From Entoloma clypeatum (Eukaryota; Basidiomycota; Agaricomycetes; Agaricales; Entolomataceae): a DNA stretch of 64,000 nucleotides. The stretch spans positions 2,418,001 to 2,482,000 of the forward strand of contig OY751491.1 of assembly GCA_963565915.1 (NCBI GenBank). The letters are read 5' to 3'. A model generated the notes under the pieces. It was not told the origin of the DNA and did no database searches. It saw nothing but the letters and a program-made list of their open reading frames with translations. Position 1 is the first letter of the stretch. Each line of letters begins with the position of its first letter. Positions 10,481-22,786 of the stretch are shown in pieces. The position numbers and the translations under genes are program-made.

Positions 10481-10881
10481 TGTTACGGACTCTATGGTAT
10501 GAGGACCACATCATATCTTTTACTTATCGGCCCGACTCGGCGCCCTCTTATGAACTCACTATGTCTAATGTCTACTTTCGCAACCTTCGATTCCCAGTCT
10601 GACTCATTACATCACTTCGTCATCCCCTTTAGTATACTTTGCTCCCACACTGACTTGCTTTCCGTAGTCAGCTTACTCACTGTACATAGCCTTCCGCAGT
10701 CGCCTTACTCATGCACACTGCCTTCCGCAGTACTGACTCATCTGCTACCGCCTATAGTCAGTACCTATATAAACCTCTTGTACTGTAGTAGATTCCTCAG
10801 ATTTAGCAATCACATTGCTCTTCGCCTTTCCACTTCCTGCATACTCTGCCCGAACCTTGGAACGGTTTGTTAAGCATAACA
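10481..10881 (+). repeat. Gypsy-B 5' LTR
   Basis: 401 bp, TGTTACGG...GCATAACA, matching the 3' LTR (7 bp before Copia-1 plus 22393-22786, also 401 bp) with scattered, mostly C/T substitutions. It contains a TATA box (10766-10773). Confidence 0.9.
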
Positions 10882-10894
10882 AGTTGCTAAATCT
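10766..10894 (+). promoter_or_regulatory. LTR promoter and self-complementary primer-binding site
   Basis: TATATAAA at 10766-10773 predicts an RNA start about 25-30 nt downstream. AGATTTAGCAA at 10799-10809 is therefore near the predicted RNA 5' end. Its perfect 11-nt complement, TTGCTAAATCT, lies at 10884-10894, just 3 nt after the LTR. This is the arrangement of Tf1/sushi-type elements, which prime minus-strand cDNA with their own 5' end rather than with a tRNA. Confidence 0.7.
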
Positions 10895-12539
10895 TGTTAG
10901 GTTCGCCCAGAGCGAAGAGAGCAACTACCAGACGAGTCAAGACGTCGCGCTTCTTTGAAGACTTCACCAGTAACCCATTCAGCACGCCAGAAGCCCAACA
11001 GGAGGAGCTAAGTCCTCGAGACAGTATCAATTTTACACTCATCCAGCAGTACATTGAATCGGAGATCCGTCGCATCCTACAGCAGGTGCTTGACGAACAA
11101 CTAGACAACGACGAGCATTGCCCCCATGGCGAGATAGCAGAGAGCATCCATCTTGCTCGGCAACACCAGATCGCGCGTTACAACACCCGACAGAACGAAC
11201 TCGAAAGCTTTCACATTCAAGAAGGACCTCAGACAGGTCGGATCACAGAGATCAGAGAGTTTATTGGTGTCCAGACAACCATTATCAGAAGATTGATTAG
11301 GACGCTCACATCGAGACGTCCCAGAGCCACATCATCACGTCTTACTCAAAGCAGCAGATCTACGCCCACTTCACCACCGAAGAACAACAGACCGAGTACA
11401 ACCGTTGGGCACGAAACGAGAGACTTGACCCCTTCTCGCGACCAACAGACATGCAGGAACAGAGATTCCTTAGAGATTTACAGAGGAAATACTCTGAACA
11501 TTTTGCCACTGATTCCGCCAACGAGTCCCCTGACGAATTTACTTTTGACTCCGCGCAGTCAGATATCGAACAGACGCCTAGAACAGGGACTCATTTTCAA
11601 TCCTTACCTGTATCCTGAACCCCATCTTCATCCCAACAACCCGACTCCTCTCCTCCTCCGCAGACTCTAAACATGGCAGAAGCTCCGGCTGTACAAACAA
11701 TGGATACATCCAAGATCATCAAGGATCCTGGGATGTTCAAAGACAGATACACCTTTGACGAGTGGTGGAAGGCCACCAAACTATACATCAGGTTCCAAAA
11801 GAGCCTCACAGATGATCAGAAGATTCTTGCGGTACTATCCCGCATGATGGAAGGGTCCGGCAGGCACTGGGCCAGTAACAAGTTAGATGCTCTTGCTGTT
11901 GACAATGAGAACATCACCTGGCTAGGTTTTTCCAATGATATCGCCACACGATTCTCCATTGCCAACAAGTCGGTCACTGCCAAAGCAAGACTCAAAGTCC
12001 TGAAACAAGAGAAACGCACCGTTGATGAATTCTTGGATGAATTCAAAGAACTTTTGAAACTGTCAAACCTTGGCAAAGAAACTGGGAAATACATCCTAGA
12101 GAAGAACGTCAACCGCAGAATCTCTGCACAAGTGGCTAGCAATGGCAAGACATACACCAATTATGCAAAGGAGATCCGAAACAAGGGATGACAGATGGAA
12201 GGACATGCACTGGTCATCCGAGGTGGCGGCGACATGCGCACCGGATCGGGTACCACTTATGGTGGTCAGGGCAAGGCCATGGAGATCAACAAAGCAGGAG
12301 TAGCCCGTTGCTACAACTGTCAACACTTCAGTCATCTGGCTAAAGACTGTAGCGCTCCAAAGAAGAAAGATGGTCGCAAGTGTTTCAACTGTGACCAAGA
12401 AGGCCATATCGCGTGCAACTGCCGCAAGCCGAAGAAGAACTCCGGAAGGGTTGAGAAGGTGTCCGAGGAAGATGCCGAGAATGATGAAACCACAATCTTA
12501 GAAGCTGACGAGAAGGATTTTCCTGAAGGGTCCGATTAA
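10894..12539 (+). pseudogene. Gypsy-B Gag with two zinc knuckles (broken)
   Basis: The Gag N-terminus starts near 10894 in one frame (FFEDFTSNPFSTPE). It appears to shift near 11340 into the frame of the capsid part (ARNERLDPFSRPTDMQEQ, then MAEAPAVQTMDTSK at 11673). The capsid region contains DEWWKATKLYIRFQK and DEFLDEFKELLKLS. Two CCHC knuckles follow, CYNCQHFSHLAKDC and CFNCDQEGHIACNC. TGA stops at 12189-12191 and near 11615 interrupt the frame. No convincing ATG is seen at the N-terminus. Confidence 0.75.
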
Positions 12540-12659
12540 ACGACTCTAAGTCGCAACCCTTATCTATTAAATGGACTTGCTTGCCTTGTATGACTGCAGA
12601 CAATAGAACCTATGTCATCCCTGCCAAGCGAGCTGCTGCGTCAACTAAGATTGTGAAGG

Positions 12660-15600
12660 GAGATAAACCTCCAAAAAGATGAGAGATCAGGCTGTTAGCT
12701 CAGCTCAAAACACGATGAGGACCAAAGGTTATCCGACCTGAGGTTGACAGCGGATGTGAACGCACATGCATCCATCCCAGAATAGTATGCGAACAGAACC
12801 TCCCCACATGAGGAATACCACCCATAGCAATTCTAAATGCGGATGGGTCACCAAATCGACAACAGAAAGCGAACCAACTTGCCGAAGTTAAACTGGATTT
12901 GGGAGCACATCAGGAAACCATGGAAGCAATGGTACTGGACATTGGGAGAACGGACATGCTCTTGGGACATGACTGGTTGGTACACCACAACCCCACAATC
13001 ATTTGGACAACCGGCGCGGTAACATTTAACTGGTGCCCAACAACATGTTGAACCAAACACTCGGATTTCAGGATTAACCTTAATGGTCGCAAACACCGGG
13101 TTCGCATGGTTGAGGTGCGCGACAAAGATGCACCCAAAAAGTCGGATCAGAAATGGAAGCCTGGAGACCCTATTTTGGAAGCTGTCACTCCCACACCATC
13201 TCCCACAACCAAACAACCCTCATATGTTGAACGATTCGCTCATCTCTTTGAAAAAGAGAACTTTGATAAGATCCCAAAGGAGAGGGAATGGGACCATGGT
13301 ATTGAACTTACACCGGACGCACCAAAGGAACTAGGGGGAAATACATATCCTATGACGCAAAAGGAACAAGAGGAATTGGACGCATTCATTGACGAGGGTC
13401 TAGCAACAGGAAAGATCTGCCCGTCCAAATCCCCTTATGCCTCCCCTTGCTTCTTCATCAACAAGAAGGATGGCTCCAAACGATTGGTACAAGATTACCG
13501 CATGGTCAATAAATTCACGGTCAAAGACAAGTTCCCACTCCCATGAATATCCAATCTCTTGGACGTGCTGGAAGATGCAGTCTACTTCAATAAAATGGAC
13601 ATCATGTGGGGCTATAACAACGTCCGGATTAAGGAGGGCGATGAATGGAAAGCTGCCTTCCTCACCAGTCGAGGATTGTTCGAACCATTGGTCATGTTTT
13701 TCGGTCTTTGCAACTCCCCGGGAACGTTCTCTTGAATGATGGCTAGTCTATTCCGGGACCAGATCCGCCGATGTATCTGTGTGATCTACATGGATGACAT
13801 CGTGGTTATTGGTAAAACCAAGGAAGAACTCGCGCGAAACACCAAAGAAATCCTACAGATCCTATCGGACAATGATTTGTTCCTAAAGGAGAAGAAGTGT
13901 TTATAGGAAGTAACGAAATGTCCTATATTGGGATACAATGTGGTTGGTGAGGGACATGTTGAGATGGAAACTGAGAAGGTGGATACAATTCAAAACTGGC
14001 GAGCACCCACATCAAAAAAGGAAGTTCAGAAGTTGCTTGGATTTGCTAACTTCTATCGACGTTTTATTGAAGGGTACTCAAACATCGCGAAACCTCTCAC
14101 CACGCTCACAGGCGGTATGGCATTTACTTGGGGACCAACAGAGCAGCAAGCTTTTGAAGGTCTCATATGGGCAACCACATCGGCACCAGTCTTGGCATTA
14201 CCGAAACCAGAGGGACAGTTCAGGGTTGAAACTGATGCATCGGGCTATGCAATTGGAGCAGTACTCTCTCAGAAGCAAGATGACAAATGGCACCCCATTG
14301 TGTTCTTGTCGTGGACCATGTCCGCGGCCGAACAGAATTACAAGATATACGACAAGGAACTCCTGGCGGTCGTGGAAGCATTAAAAGATTGGAGACACTA
14401 TCTGCTCGAAGCCAGGGAACGTTTCGAAATCTTGACCAATCACAAGAACCTGGAATATTTCCATTGTCCTCAGGACCTAAATCAACAACAGCGACGCTGG
14501 AAAATGAAGTTACAAGACTATGACTTCAAATTACGGCATGTACCCGGCAAGACCAATGCGAAAGCGGACATCCTGTCACGCTTACCCTGGTATGAAGCGG
14601 AACTCGAACCACAAGACAGTGACCAAATGCTCAAGGAGGGACTATTCTTGAAATGTTGGAATCAGAAGATGTGGTACAAATGGAGATGTTCACAGAGGAA
14701 CAATTCTTTGAAGGGGGTGAAACATCTGATTCCATCAAAATTGGAAACGTCACGACCATCAAAAATCTGTGGATCACACGCATCAAGGGTTCAAACCGCA
14801 TGGAGACAGAAGTAGCGCAGGGCCTAAAAAAGAATCCTCATTGGTATCAGCAGGAGAATGGGATCACCTATGCAGGAGAACGAGTCTATGTCCCGCCAGA
14901 TCCACAATTATGACAAGAATTGATGTTCGAGTCACATGATGCACCAGTGGCTGGACATCCAGGACAGTACCGGACACATGAACTCCTCACTCGCACCTAC
15001 TGGTGGCCTACCATACTGCATGATGTGAAGAAGTACGTGAAGGGTTGCGACACTTGTCAACGCAACAAGATTAACCGACAAAAGCGACATGCTCCGCTAC
15101 ATCCCCATGCAGCACCAAGTCACCCATGGGAAGACATAGGAATCGATGTTGTGGGACCGATACCAGAATCTGATGGAAAAAACGCAATTCTGGTCATCAC
15201 AGATAGACATTCAAAGATGCTTCACCTCATTCCGACAACCGTGGAACTATCAGCTGAAGGATTAGCCAAGATCTATCAGGATCAGATATGGAAGCTTCAT
15301 GGGATCCCCAAGAAGATCATCAGCGATAGGGGACCACAGTTCACCGCGAAGTTCATGGAGATACTCTGCCGCATGCTAGGGATCAAGAGAACCCTGTCCA
15401 CCGCATACCACCCACAGACTGATGGACAGGCCGAGCGATCGCATCAGGAGACGGAAGTGTTCTTACGAAACTTTGTCAACCATCTACAGGATGATTGGGC
15501 TGAATGGATCGCAATCGCAGAAAGACAGTTGACACATGGCGAAGTCCGTCTCGGGACTACCACATCGGAGACAAGGTGTGGCTGGAAGGGACTAACATCA

Positions 15601-15965
15601 GGACCGATCGCCCCTCAAAGAAACTTGATGCACTCCGACATGGACCATTCAAAGTCCTAGAGAAGAAAGGAGCTAGCACGTACCTCCTTGATCTTCCAAA
15701 GACTTGGAAGATGATTCACCCTGTGTTCAACAAGACCCTGTTGTCACCATATGAAACTCCGAAGTACGCCATCCAGAAAAAGAAACCAGCCCCTGATCCG
15801 ATCATCATCGAAGGATGAGAAGAGTACCATGTGTCTACAATCCTAGACTCTCAAAAGTTCCGCGGAAAGATCCAGTACCTCGTCCAGTGGAAAGGATATG
15901 GTCCAGAAGAGAACACATGGGAACCTCGAGCTACTGTAATGTTCAGAATGCTCAAGATTTGATCT
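12660..15965 (+). pseudogene. Gypsy-B Pol: protease, RT, RNase H, integrase, chromodomain (decayed)
   Basis: Protease motif VDSGCERTCI near 12748; RT from about 13330 (FINKKDGSKRLVQDYRMVN; YMDDIVVIG near 13790); RNase H 14200-14450 (VETDASGYAIGAVLS, YDKELLAVVEAL); integrase 14920-15560 (HPGQ...CDTCQRNK, WEDIGIDVVGP, ISDRGPQF, DGQAERSHQ); chromodomain 15850-15940 ([17 protein letters not shown]). Stops at about 12710, 13544, 13735, 14912 and 15816 are TGA, nearly all at positions where Arg (CGA) fits the family. A TAG occurs near 13904. Some frame changes also occur, for example near 15500-15650. Confidence 0.85.
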
Positions 15966-16136
15966 GTGATTTCCATCGGCAGAACCCGTCTCGTCCACAA
16001 TAAAAGACGAGTTCTCAAAACCCATGGCAGTATCGACCTCATCAGTCAACCACACACCGAGTTCCCCGCTCTAGTCTTTTCCCTGCCCAATATAGCCACC
16101 CCATTCTTCTTTTATCTCTCAACCATCCTCACCGCC

Positions 16137-16502
16137 ATGTCAAACACCATTGTCACCTCCACCACCGACATCAACCCCGCCATCGCCGCCCTTATGAACG
16201 AAGCGCTCTCCATGAGAGACCAAATCCATGCCCTCGAAACTTCCCTTGCTGACCTCCTTCATCGCCAGATGAATATCCGACTTCATTCATTGTCCAATCT
16301 CCCCGTCGCCCCGACTCCTGAAGAGAAACAAATCCTCGGGAACTACACCAGCACCCTTGTCATCGAAAATCGACGTATTTGACTGGCCATCAAAGGCCTT
16401 GAACTCACCGTAGCCATCAATGAGGAGTTGATATACGATTGGAGCCTCAAGAAGAGTCTGAACTGGTCCGATCCCGGCAACAACGAGGGATGGGGACAGT
16501 GA
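16137..16502 (+). CDS. Small sense ORF downstream of Gypsy-B pol
   Basis: From ATG 16137 the frame reads MSNTIVTSTTDINPAI, a helical region (MRDQIHALETSLADLLHRQ) and PTPEEKQILGNYTS, then a TGA at 16380-16382 (again a likely CGA). The same frame continues 39 more codons to TGA 16500. It sits between the chromodomain and the polypurine tract, the place where Gypsy-1 and Gypsy-A keep an antisense gene. The predicted ~120-residue product is unrecognised, with no cysteine cluster. Confidence 0.4.
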
Positions 16503-16543
16503 CTCTGTGAGGACACAGAGCTTGGAGAGGGGAACATGTTACG

Positions 16544-16852
16544 TGTTGAAGTTCCACCTGGGTGCTAGCCACAGATGTACTGAGCAACACAGCTACAGTG
16601 GAAGTACTCTACTCTACCGTTCTAGTCACTTACTTGGTTGAGAAGGGTGGGGCTGGTGAGAGTGGTTGAGGCTGGTAAGAGCGATGGAGCTGGTTAAGAG
16701 TCAAGAGACAACTTGTTGATATTGACAGTTTCCTGGTCTTATATACGGTACTACTGTTTGTACCAACCAAACAAGTATGTAATCGAAGATGTGTAAAGGT
16801 CATGTGATGTAATCTAATCTAATCTAATCTATGTGATGGAAAAGTTTCAACA
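16544..16852 (-). repeat. Copia-1 3' LTR
   Basis: 309 bp, ends TGTTG/CAACA, nearly identical to 22079-22387. It contains an AATCT microsatellite run (about 16811-16830) shared by both LTRs. Confidence 0.9.
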
Positions 16853-16920
16853 CCCCCCCATATTTAGTACATACTTCTAAATACATCTTACTTTTTCCCA
16901 TATAGGTACTCTCTCTTCGT

Positions 16921-19900
16921 CTAGTTTTTAAGTAATCCAAAGTACAGGATAAACTTGTTGAAGAGGATCTTCCCCAGATTCTTAGTTAAAAGGTCTGCAG
17001 GGTTATTCACTCCTTCAATGAATTCGACCGTAATAATTCCTTTGGATACTTTTTCTCTGACAAAGTGAAATCGCATGTCGATGTGTTTGGACCGCTTTTC
17101 AGTTACAGGGTTGGATGCGATAAAGACGGAGCCATTGTTATCTCCATAGATCGGGACTGATCCGATCTGCATCCCAAGTTCGGCAAGCATGCTTCTAAGC
17201 CATGTTACTGCGCGACTGCAATCTGATAGCGCCATGTATTCTGCTTCCGTGGAAGAGAGGGCAATGGTTTTCTGCGCTGACAAAACCCATGTTACTGCTC
17301 CAGACGCCAGCAATATGAAGTAACCAGTAGTGGATATCCTGGTGTTTTCATCTGACGCCCAATCGGAGTCTGTAAATGCGTAGATCCCTTTCCCAGAATC
17401 GCCATCGTACATGATCGCGTAATCTTTTGTCGCCTTCAAATACCTGCAAATATCCCTAGCCACTTCTAAATGGCGTTTGGTAGGGTTTGCGGAGAATTGG
17501 GACATTTTGATCACGGCGAAACAAATGTCGGGTCTTGTCCCGATCATTAAGTACAATAGTGACCCGATGACGGATTGGTACTTGGATCTGAGTTCCGCAT
17601 TGGGTTCATCCTCAGACTTCATGGGTTTGTAGCCCGTTGGGAGTGGGGTATGGGTGGCATTGGATTCGCTCATCCCCATATGTGCGAGAATTTTCTCAAG
17701 GTAAGGTACTTGATCAATGAAGATCCTCTTCCCACGTTGCCTTATTTGGATTGAGAGAAATTCCTTTGGTTCCCCATCAGGCACTAGGTGACCTAGGTCC
17801 CTACATTCCCATGTTGTCATGAAGGCCTTCTTCTTTTCTAGCATGTATTCCCGGTTTGTGCCAAGAAAAGCAGAGTCATCGACATAAATGACGGCGATTA
17901 CGATTTCCCCTTCGGTACTTGTGTGAATGAAAACTCCCGCATCAGAGTGAAGCCGGACAAAACCGAGCTTTTTCATGGAGGAATCGAGTTCCCTCCACCA
18001 GGCTAATGCGGCCTGCTTGAGTCCATATAGGGCTTTGTATAGTCGGTACACGAGGTGTTCTTTCTCTTTTACTATGTAGCCCTCAGGCTGTCGCATGTAA
18101 ATTACCTCACGGTGTGTTCCATAGAGGAAGGCTGATGAGACGTCCAGGAGTGTCATGAACCACCCTTCAAGGGCTGTCAATGCCAGAATCAACTGGGCAG
18201 TCTCGTACCTCACTACTGGTGAGAAGATCTGATCAAAGTCGATCCCTTCCACCTGTGAGAAGCCTTTTGCAACGAGGCGCGCTCTCAGACACCCATCGGA
18301 TTTTTCATTGTAAACCCATTTGTTCTTTAGAGCTTTCCTCCCTGTGGGTAGGGGTACTAACTCCGTGATCACCCCGCGGCTTTTGAGCATGTCTAGCTCT
18401 TTTCGTTCTGCCGCATACCAATCTTCTTTGTTTGGAAGAGGGTATATGTCTTTGTGTGACATTTCGATGATGCCTACTTGGATAGAGATTGCCTCCATTA
18501 GGAGATCATTCATCCATGCCGTTTGACCGCCTAATCTACGTCTTCGATCCATTTTTTCAAGATCAGAAGCAGGGGTGTCTTCCCCGTAGATGCTACCTGG
18601 CATTCTCCGAACTCATCGTTCCCTGATCGGTCGATCTGGTACTTGTTCGGGTTCCAGAGTGGGTACTCGTGGCTCGTCATCGGGCTCGCTAAGCGGCAGA
18701 TCATTGTCTGATTCAGGGTGATCCTGTCCAGTAGGAACAGGGTCGTGAGGTGTTTTGTTATGACTGTCATTGTCATCGTTTCCGGGGATGAGATCCTCAA
18801 ACTCATCAGCCGGTTCTGGGTTTTCCATTTCTGGATGGTTTTCTGGCAAAGGGTCGATGTGGCATCTAGGGTACTTGCTTTCATCAAAGATCGCTTTCCC
18901 ACCCATGAAGATCATATTGGTTTCAGGATCCATGAAACGGTATCCTTTGACTCCTGGTTTCGATCCGAGATAAATCATCAATCGTGATCTGGATTCCAGG
19001 GAGTTTTTCCGTTTCTCTTTTGGGATATATACATATGCCTGGCATCCGAATACTCTGACACTTGACATGTCGGGGATCTCATTAGTCACCCTGGAGTAAG
19101 GGGTTTTCCATTCAAGACACTGCATGGGGGTTCTGTTGTAGAGGAACGCTGCATGTTCCAAACAGAATTCCCACCACATAGGTGGTAAACACGCGTCGAA
19201 GCGCAAGGCCTGAGATTTTTCCCATAGAGTTCGATTGATCCTTTCTGCTCTACCATTCTGCTGATGCTGATATGGGAGCGTGATGTCGATCAGAATTCCA
19301 TGACCGGCAAGTACATCCTTGTATTCGTCGAACTCTCCACCTCCATCAACTCACCACTTTTTAGGCATAGCAGCGAACTGATTCTGGATCATCGCAAGAA
19401 ATTGTCTCAGTGCCGTGACGGCATCTTCTAAGCAAGACGACCCAGACGTGGGATGAAAAATCGTCCAGAAACGTAAGGAAATATTTATATTTGTGGTATG
19501 ATGCCGTGGATATCTGTTTGAGATCAGAATGGATCAGATCAAAGGTTTTTGTTGCCCTTGTTATCGAATTGGGATACGACTGATTAGGCATTTTCCCTTT
19601 GAGGCAGCCTGTGCAACTTTCCTGTGATTTCTCACATACTAGTGTTTCAGGTACCCCTTTGGTACTGGTGGGAATCTTTCGGAGTGCTTGATCATTTGGG
19701 TGACCAAGACGCTTGTGCCATGTTTCGACAGTGATTTCGCTTGAGATCGCATGGATCTGGTCATAGTGTATTTCAGTGTCTAACCAGTAAATGGTTTGAC
19801 CAAGGATGTGGGGCGAAAACTGGATTTTGCTCAGCCCTTTGGAGATGTTAATTTCTCCACAAGTCCCGTCTACTTTGTAACCATGGTTAAGGAAGACGCC

Positions 19901-21711
19901 TAGGGACAATAGGCGTGTGTCCATGTCCGGGATGTAGAACACCGGTCTGAGAAGATGGGTTTTAACTTCCCCATTTAGGGTGTGCCGTACTGGAACGGCC
20001 CCAACTCCGAGTATTTCCAGTTTCTTCCCTTTAGCTGCAGTTTGGATGAATCGCTTGACCGTGAGAGGTCTATAATATGCAAAGTCCTTAAACTCATAGG
20101 TGAAGTGTAAAGAGGCGCCGGAATCTAATATCCATTGCACGCGTTCTTTTTCCTTACAATATGTACAAGAAGCAAAATGTTTAATATATTTTTTATGTAA
20201 ATCACTGCTAAAGTGATCTACGCATTCTGTACTGGTACTGGCTATTATATCATACGTCTGTTGAGAGGTATTGTTAGCTTTCTGCAATTGGTAAGGTTTA
20301 AGAAAGGGTTTTGACGAACCGTCAAGTTCTATCTCGTCCTCAAATACATCTGGCCCCATCCGTTCCTGGTCGATGTCCATCATTTTCAGCGATTCTTCTA
20401 TCGACGGGGCTACGCGACGCTGTTTAGCCAGTCTTTCGTCAATGTCAGGAATGATGGTATCTAAGATACGGAGGTTTGACCCAGAGGGTTGAGCACTGAT
20501 TTCTCGGGCGAGTCTTCGCACCCTCTCGTTCTTTTTCCACACAGACGGCTTTCCAGAGGGAAGCCCGGTGTACTGAGAAGGAGGCGGGTTCATGCGTTGC
20601 AGGAGTGACTGCATTTTCTCCGATTCAGGCTGCGCGGTACTCGTAGTTTTCCCGCGGCCTGTTACAGTGGTGAAAGATGGTGCATGATGAGGAGGGAGAG
20701 GGCAAGGGGCACGTTGACGAGGAGGAAGGGGACAAGGAGCAGGACAACGAGGGGGTTGCTCAATGGCTGGTGCAATAAACTCAACCATTTCCTCAGCTTG
20801 GTCGGAGTCATTTTCTGCATTGTTGGCGCGCTTCTTCTGGTTGCGCCAGCGTCCCTTTCCCTTCTTCTTTTCAGAAGCGGTACTTGGGTCGGTTGAGTTA
20901 GGCTGCTCGTCAGCATTGTTCCACAAGGTACTCGGTGCTGTTTGCTTTTCCCATTTGGGGTCTTGCCCCTTTCGCTTTGTCCCGGAGATTTTCCGGGCCT
21001 GCTCGTTGGACGCCCGAGTAGACCCAATTGCATACTTTCGCCTGTACTCTGAGACGATGTGTCGGCGACTGCCTGCCATGTGAAATCGTCAGCGTCGTAG
21101 ACCTGAAAGAGGGCGGTGGAGAGAGACGACCAAGCATCAGGAATGGCGCTTGCCAGGATCATAGCCTGCATCAGATCAGGCACAATGAACTTCGCATCAC
21201 TGAGGCGAGCGAAGAGTGACCTGAGGCGTTCGATTTCCGGTACGGGGTCGCGACCCGACAGCTTGAAAGAGGCAGCGGCCTTGAAGTCGCCAAATATGGT
21301 GGCGGGGGAGATCTTCGAATACGTGTCCTTCAACGACGTCCAGGCTTCCTTTGAGGTTGAGGCGTCTTTGATGTGCCTCCTGATAGCCTCGGAGACTTTG
21401 AGGCGGATGGAACCCAGGGCCATGTCGTCGTCTCTGATCCAGGTCTTCCTTTCTTTGTGGAAGGTGGGTTGGTCGACGGTAATAGTGACCACCGGAGGTT
21501 GAGTCGCAGATGTCGCAGATGTTGAGGTGGCGGCGGCAGGGGTGGAGACCGTGACCGTAAAGTCCTTGATGTCGGGGCGCTCAATGTCGCCGGATACGAG
21601 GCGCCAGACTCCTTGATGGAGAAGGTACGACTTCATTTTTTTGGCCCAACTTTGGTAGTCGATGCCGTCGAAGATGGCGATGGAGTCGAGGGCGGAGCGA
21701 GAGGTAGACAT
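16921..21711 (-). pseudogene. Copia-1 Gag-Pol polyprotein (frameshifted)
   Basis: Gag starts at MSTSRSALDSIAIFDG (21711) with the usual FDGIDYQSWAKKM motif. A frame change near 21070 separates it from the rest. Protease motif WILDSGASLHFTY near 20130; GAG-pre-integrase finger HKRLGHPND...CTGCLKGKMP; integrase FDLIHSDLKQ. The frame breaks near 19420, and a TGA stands before VDGGGEF near 19350. Integrase continues 19206-18613 (LYNRTPMQCLEWKTPY). RT and RNase H run 18603-16921 (ARLVAKGFSQVEGIDF, VIYVDDSAFLGTN, IALSSTEAEYMALSD). The RT/RNase H half is still a clean 560-codon frame. The whole cannot yield a polyprotein. Confidence 0.88.
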
Positions 21712-22066
21712 TTTTAATGAATCTAAAAGGAGTTTTCCCAATCAGTGATGTTCTTTATGAATTTGATTTTTAGAGAAAACAAATAAATGATTCCTCATAA
21801 CATATTCCCTTTAGGAATAGCGGTTGTGGGAAAAACCCTTTTTTGTCAGAAGTGTGTGAGGTACGATCAACGTTTCCACATGATGTGTACTAAGTCAATC
21901 CCCTTAGGGACGCTTCATGACAGGTACTTGTCGTAATGACGTTCCCAGGTTCATGTGTGAAGAAGTAAGACTCAGAACCTAGATCTTCCGATCGGTTCTT
22001 TGCCAACCAGGGTAGAGTGGGCAGGTACTCGCTGTTGCCAGCGTTCCCAAGTCCCTCTGCTATCCG

Positions 22067-22078
22067 GGGCCCATAACC
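22067..22078 (-). other. Copia-1 primer-binding site, initiator-tRNA-Met type
   Basis: The plus strand reads GGGCCCATAACC, directly abutting the LTR. This is the anticodon stem-loop sequence of initiator tRNA-Met (CAT anticodon). The minus-strand RNA would pair with an internal tRNA segment, as described for Drosophila copia. Confidence 0.7.
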
Positions 22079-22387
22079 TGTTGAAGTTCCACCTGGGTGC
22101 TAGCCGCAGATGTACTGAGCAACACAGCTACAGTGGAAGTACTCTACTCTACCGTTCTAGTCACTTACTTGGTTGAGAAGGGTGGGGCTGGTGAGAGCGG
22201 TTGAGGCTGGTAAGAGTGATGGAGCTGGTTAAGAGTCAAGAGACAACTTGTTGATATTGACAGTTTCCTGGTCTTATATACCGTACTACTGTTTGTACCA
22301 ACCAAACAAGTATGTAATCAAAGATGTGTAAAGGTCACATGATGTAATCTAATCTAATCTAATCTATGTGATGGAAAAGTTTCAACA
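22079..22387 (-). repeat. Copia-1 5' LTR
   Basis: 309 bp partner of 16544-16852 with only a few substitutions (for example CCACAG versus CCGCAG near the start). Followed by the target duplication TTACG at 22388-22392. Confidence 0.9.
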
Positions 22388-22786
22388 TTACGGACTCTAC
22401 GGTATGAGGACCATGTCATATCTTTTACTTATCGGCCCGACTCGGCGCCCTCTTACGAACTCACTATGTCTAATGTCTACTTTCGCAACCTTCGATTCCC
22501 AGTCTGACTCATTACATCACTTTGTCATCCCCTTTAGTATACTTCGCTCCTGTGCTGACTCACTTTCCGCAGTCAGCTTACTCACTGTACATAGCCTTCC
22601 ACAGTCGCCTTACTCATGTGCACTGCCTTCCGCAGTACTGACTCATCCGCTACCGCCTATAGTCAGTACCTATATAAACCTCTTGTACTGTAGTAGATTC
22701 CTTAGATTTAGCAATCACATTGCTCTTCGCCTTTCCACTTCCTGCATACTCTGCCCGAACCTTGGAATGGTTTGTTAAGCATAACA
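22388..22786 (+). repeat. Gypsy-B 3' LTR, main part
   Basis: The LTR begins TGTTACG at 16537-16543, is opened by Copia-1, and resumes at 22393 after the duplicated TTACG. It ends GCATAACA at 22786 and is followed by ACAAG, the Gypsy-B target duplication. Confidence 0.9.

Larger units (their letters stand above)
16544..22387 (-). mobile_element. Copia-1, Ty1/Copia element in the Gypsy-B 3' LTR
   Basis: It has 309-bp LTRs at 16544-16852 and 22079-22387 (TGTTGAAG...TTTCAACA) and the 5-bp target duplication TTACG (16539-16543 and 22388-22392). Minus-strand order: PBS (22067-22078), Gag from 21711, protease, integrase, RT, RNase H (end 16921), then a C-run (16853-16859; G-run on the coding strand) as polypurine tract. 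Domain order PR-IN-RT-RH defines Copia. Confidence 0.92.
10481..22786 (+). mobile_element. Gypsy-B, Ty3/Gypsy chromodomain element nested in Gypsy-A
   Basis: It has 401-bp LTRs with TGTTA...TAACA ends at 10481-10881 and at 16537-16543 plus 22393-22786; the second is split by Copia-1. The flanking 5-bp target duplication is ACAAG at 10476-10480 and 22787-22791. Internal order: self-priming PBS, Gag with two zinc knuckles, protease, RT, RNase H, integrase, chromodomain, a small sense ORF, polypurine tract, 3' LTR. Many TGA stops make it defective. Confidence 0.9.

Noticed and set aside
10894..11670. Separate 258-codon leader gene in Gypsy-B
   Set aside because: It has no ATG, and the adjacent frame continues a Gag-like sequence into the main Gag ORF; it is a frameshifted Gag N-terminus.
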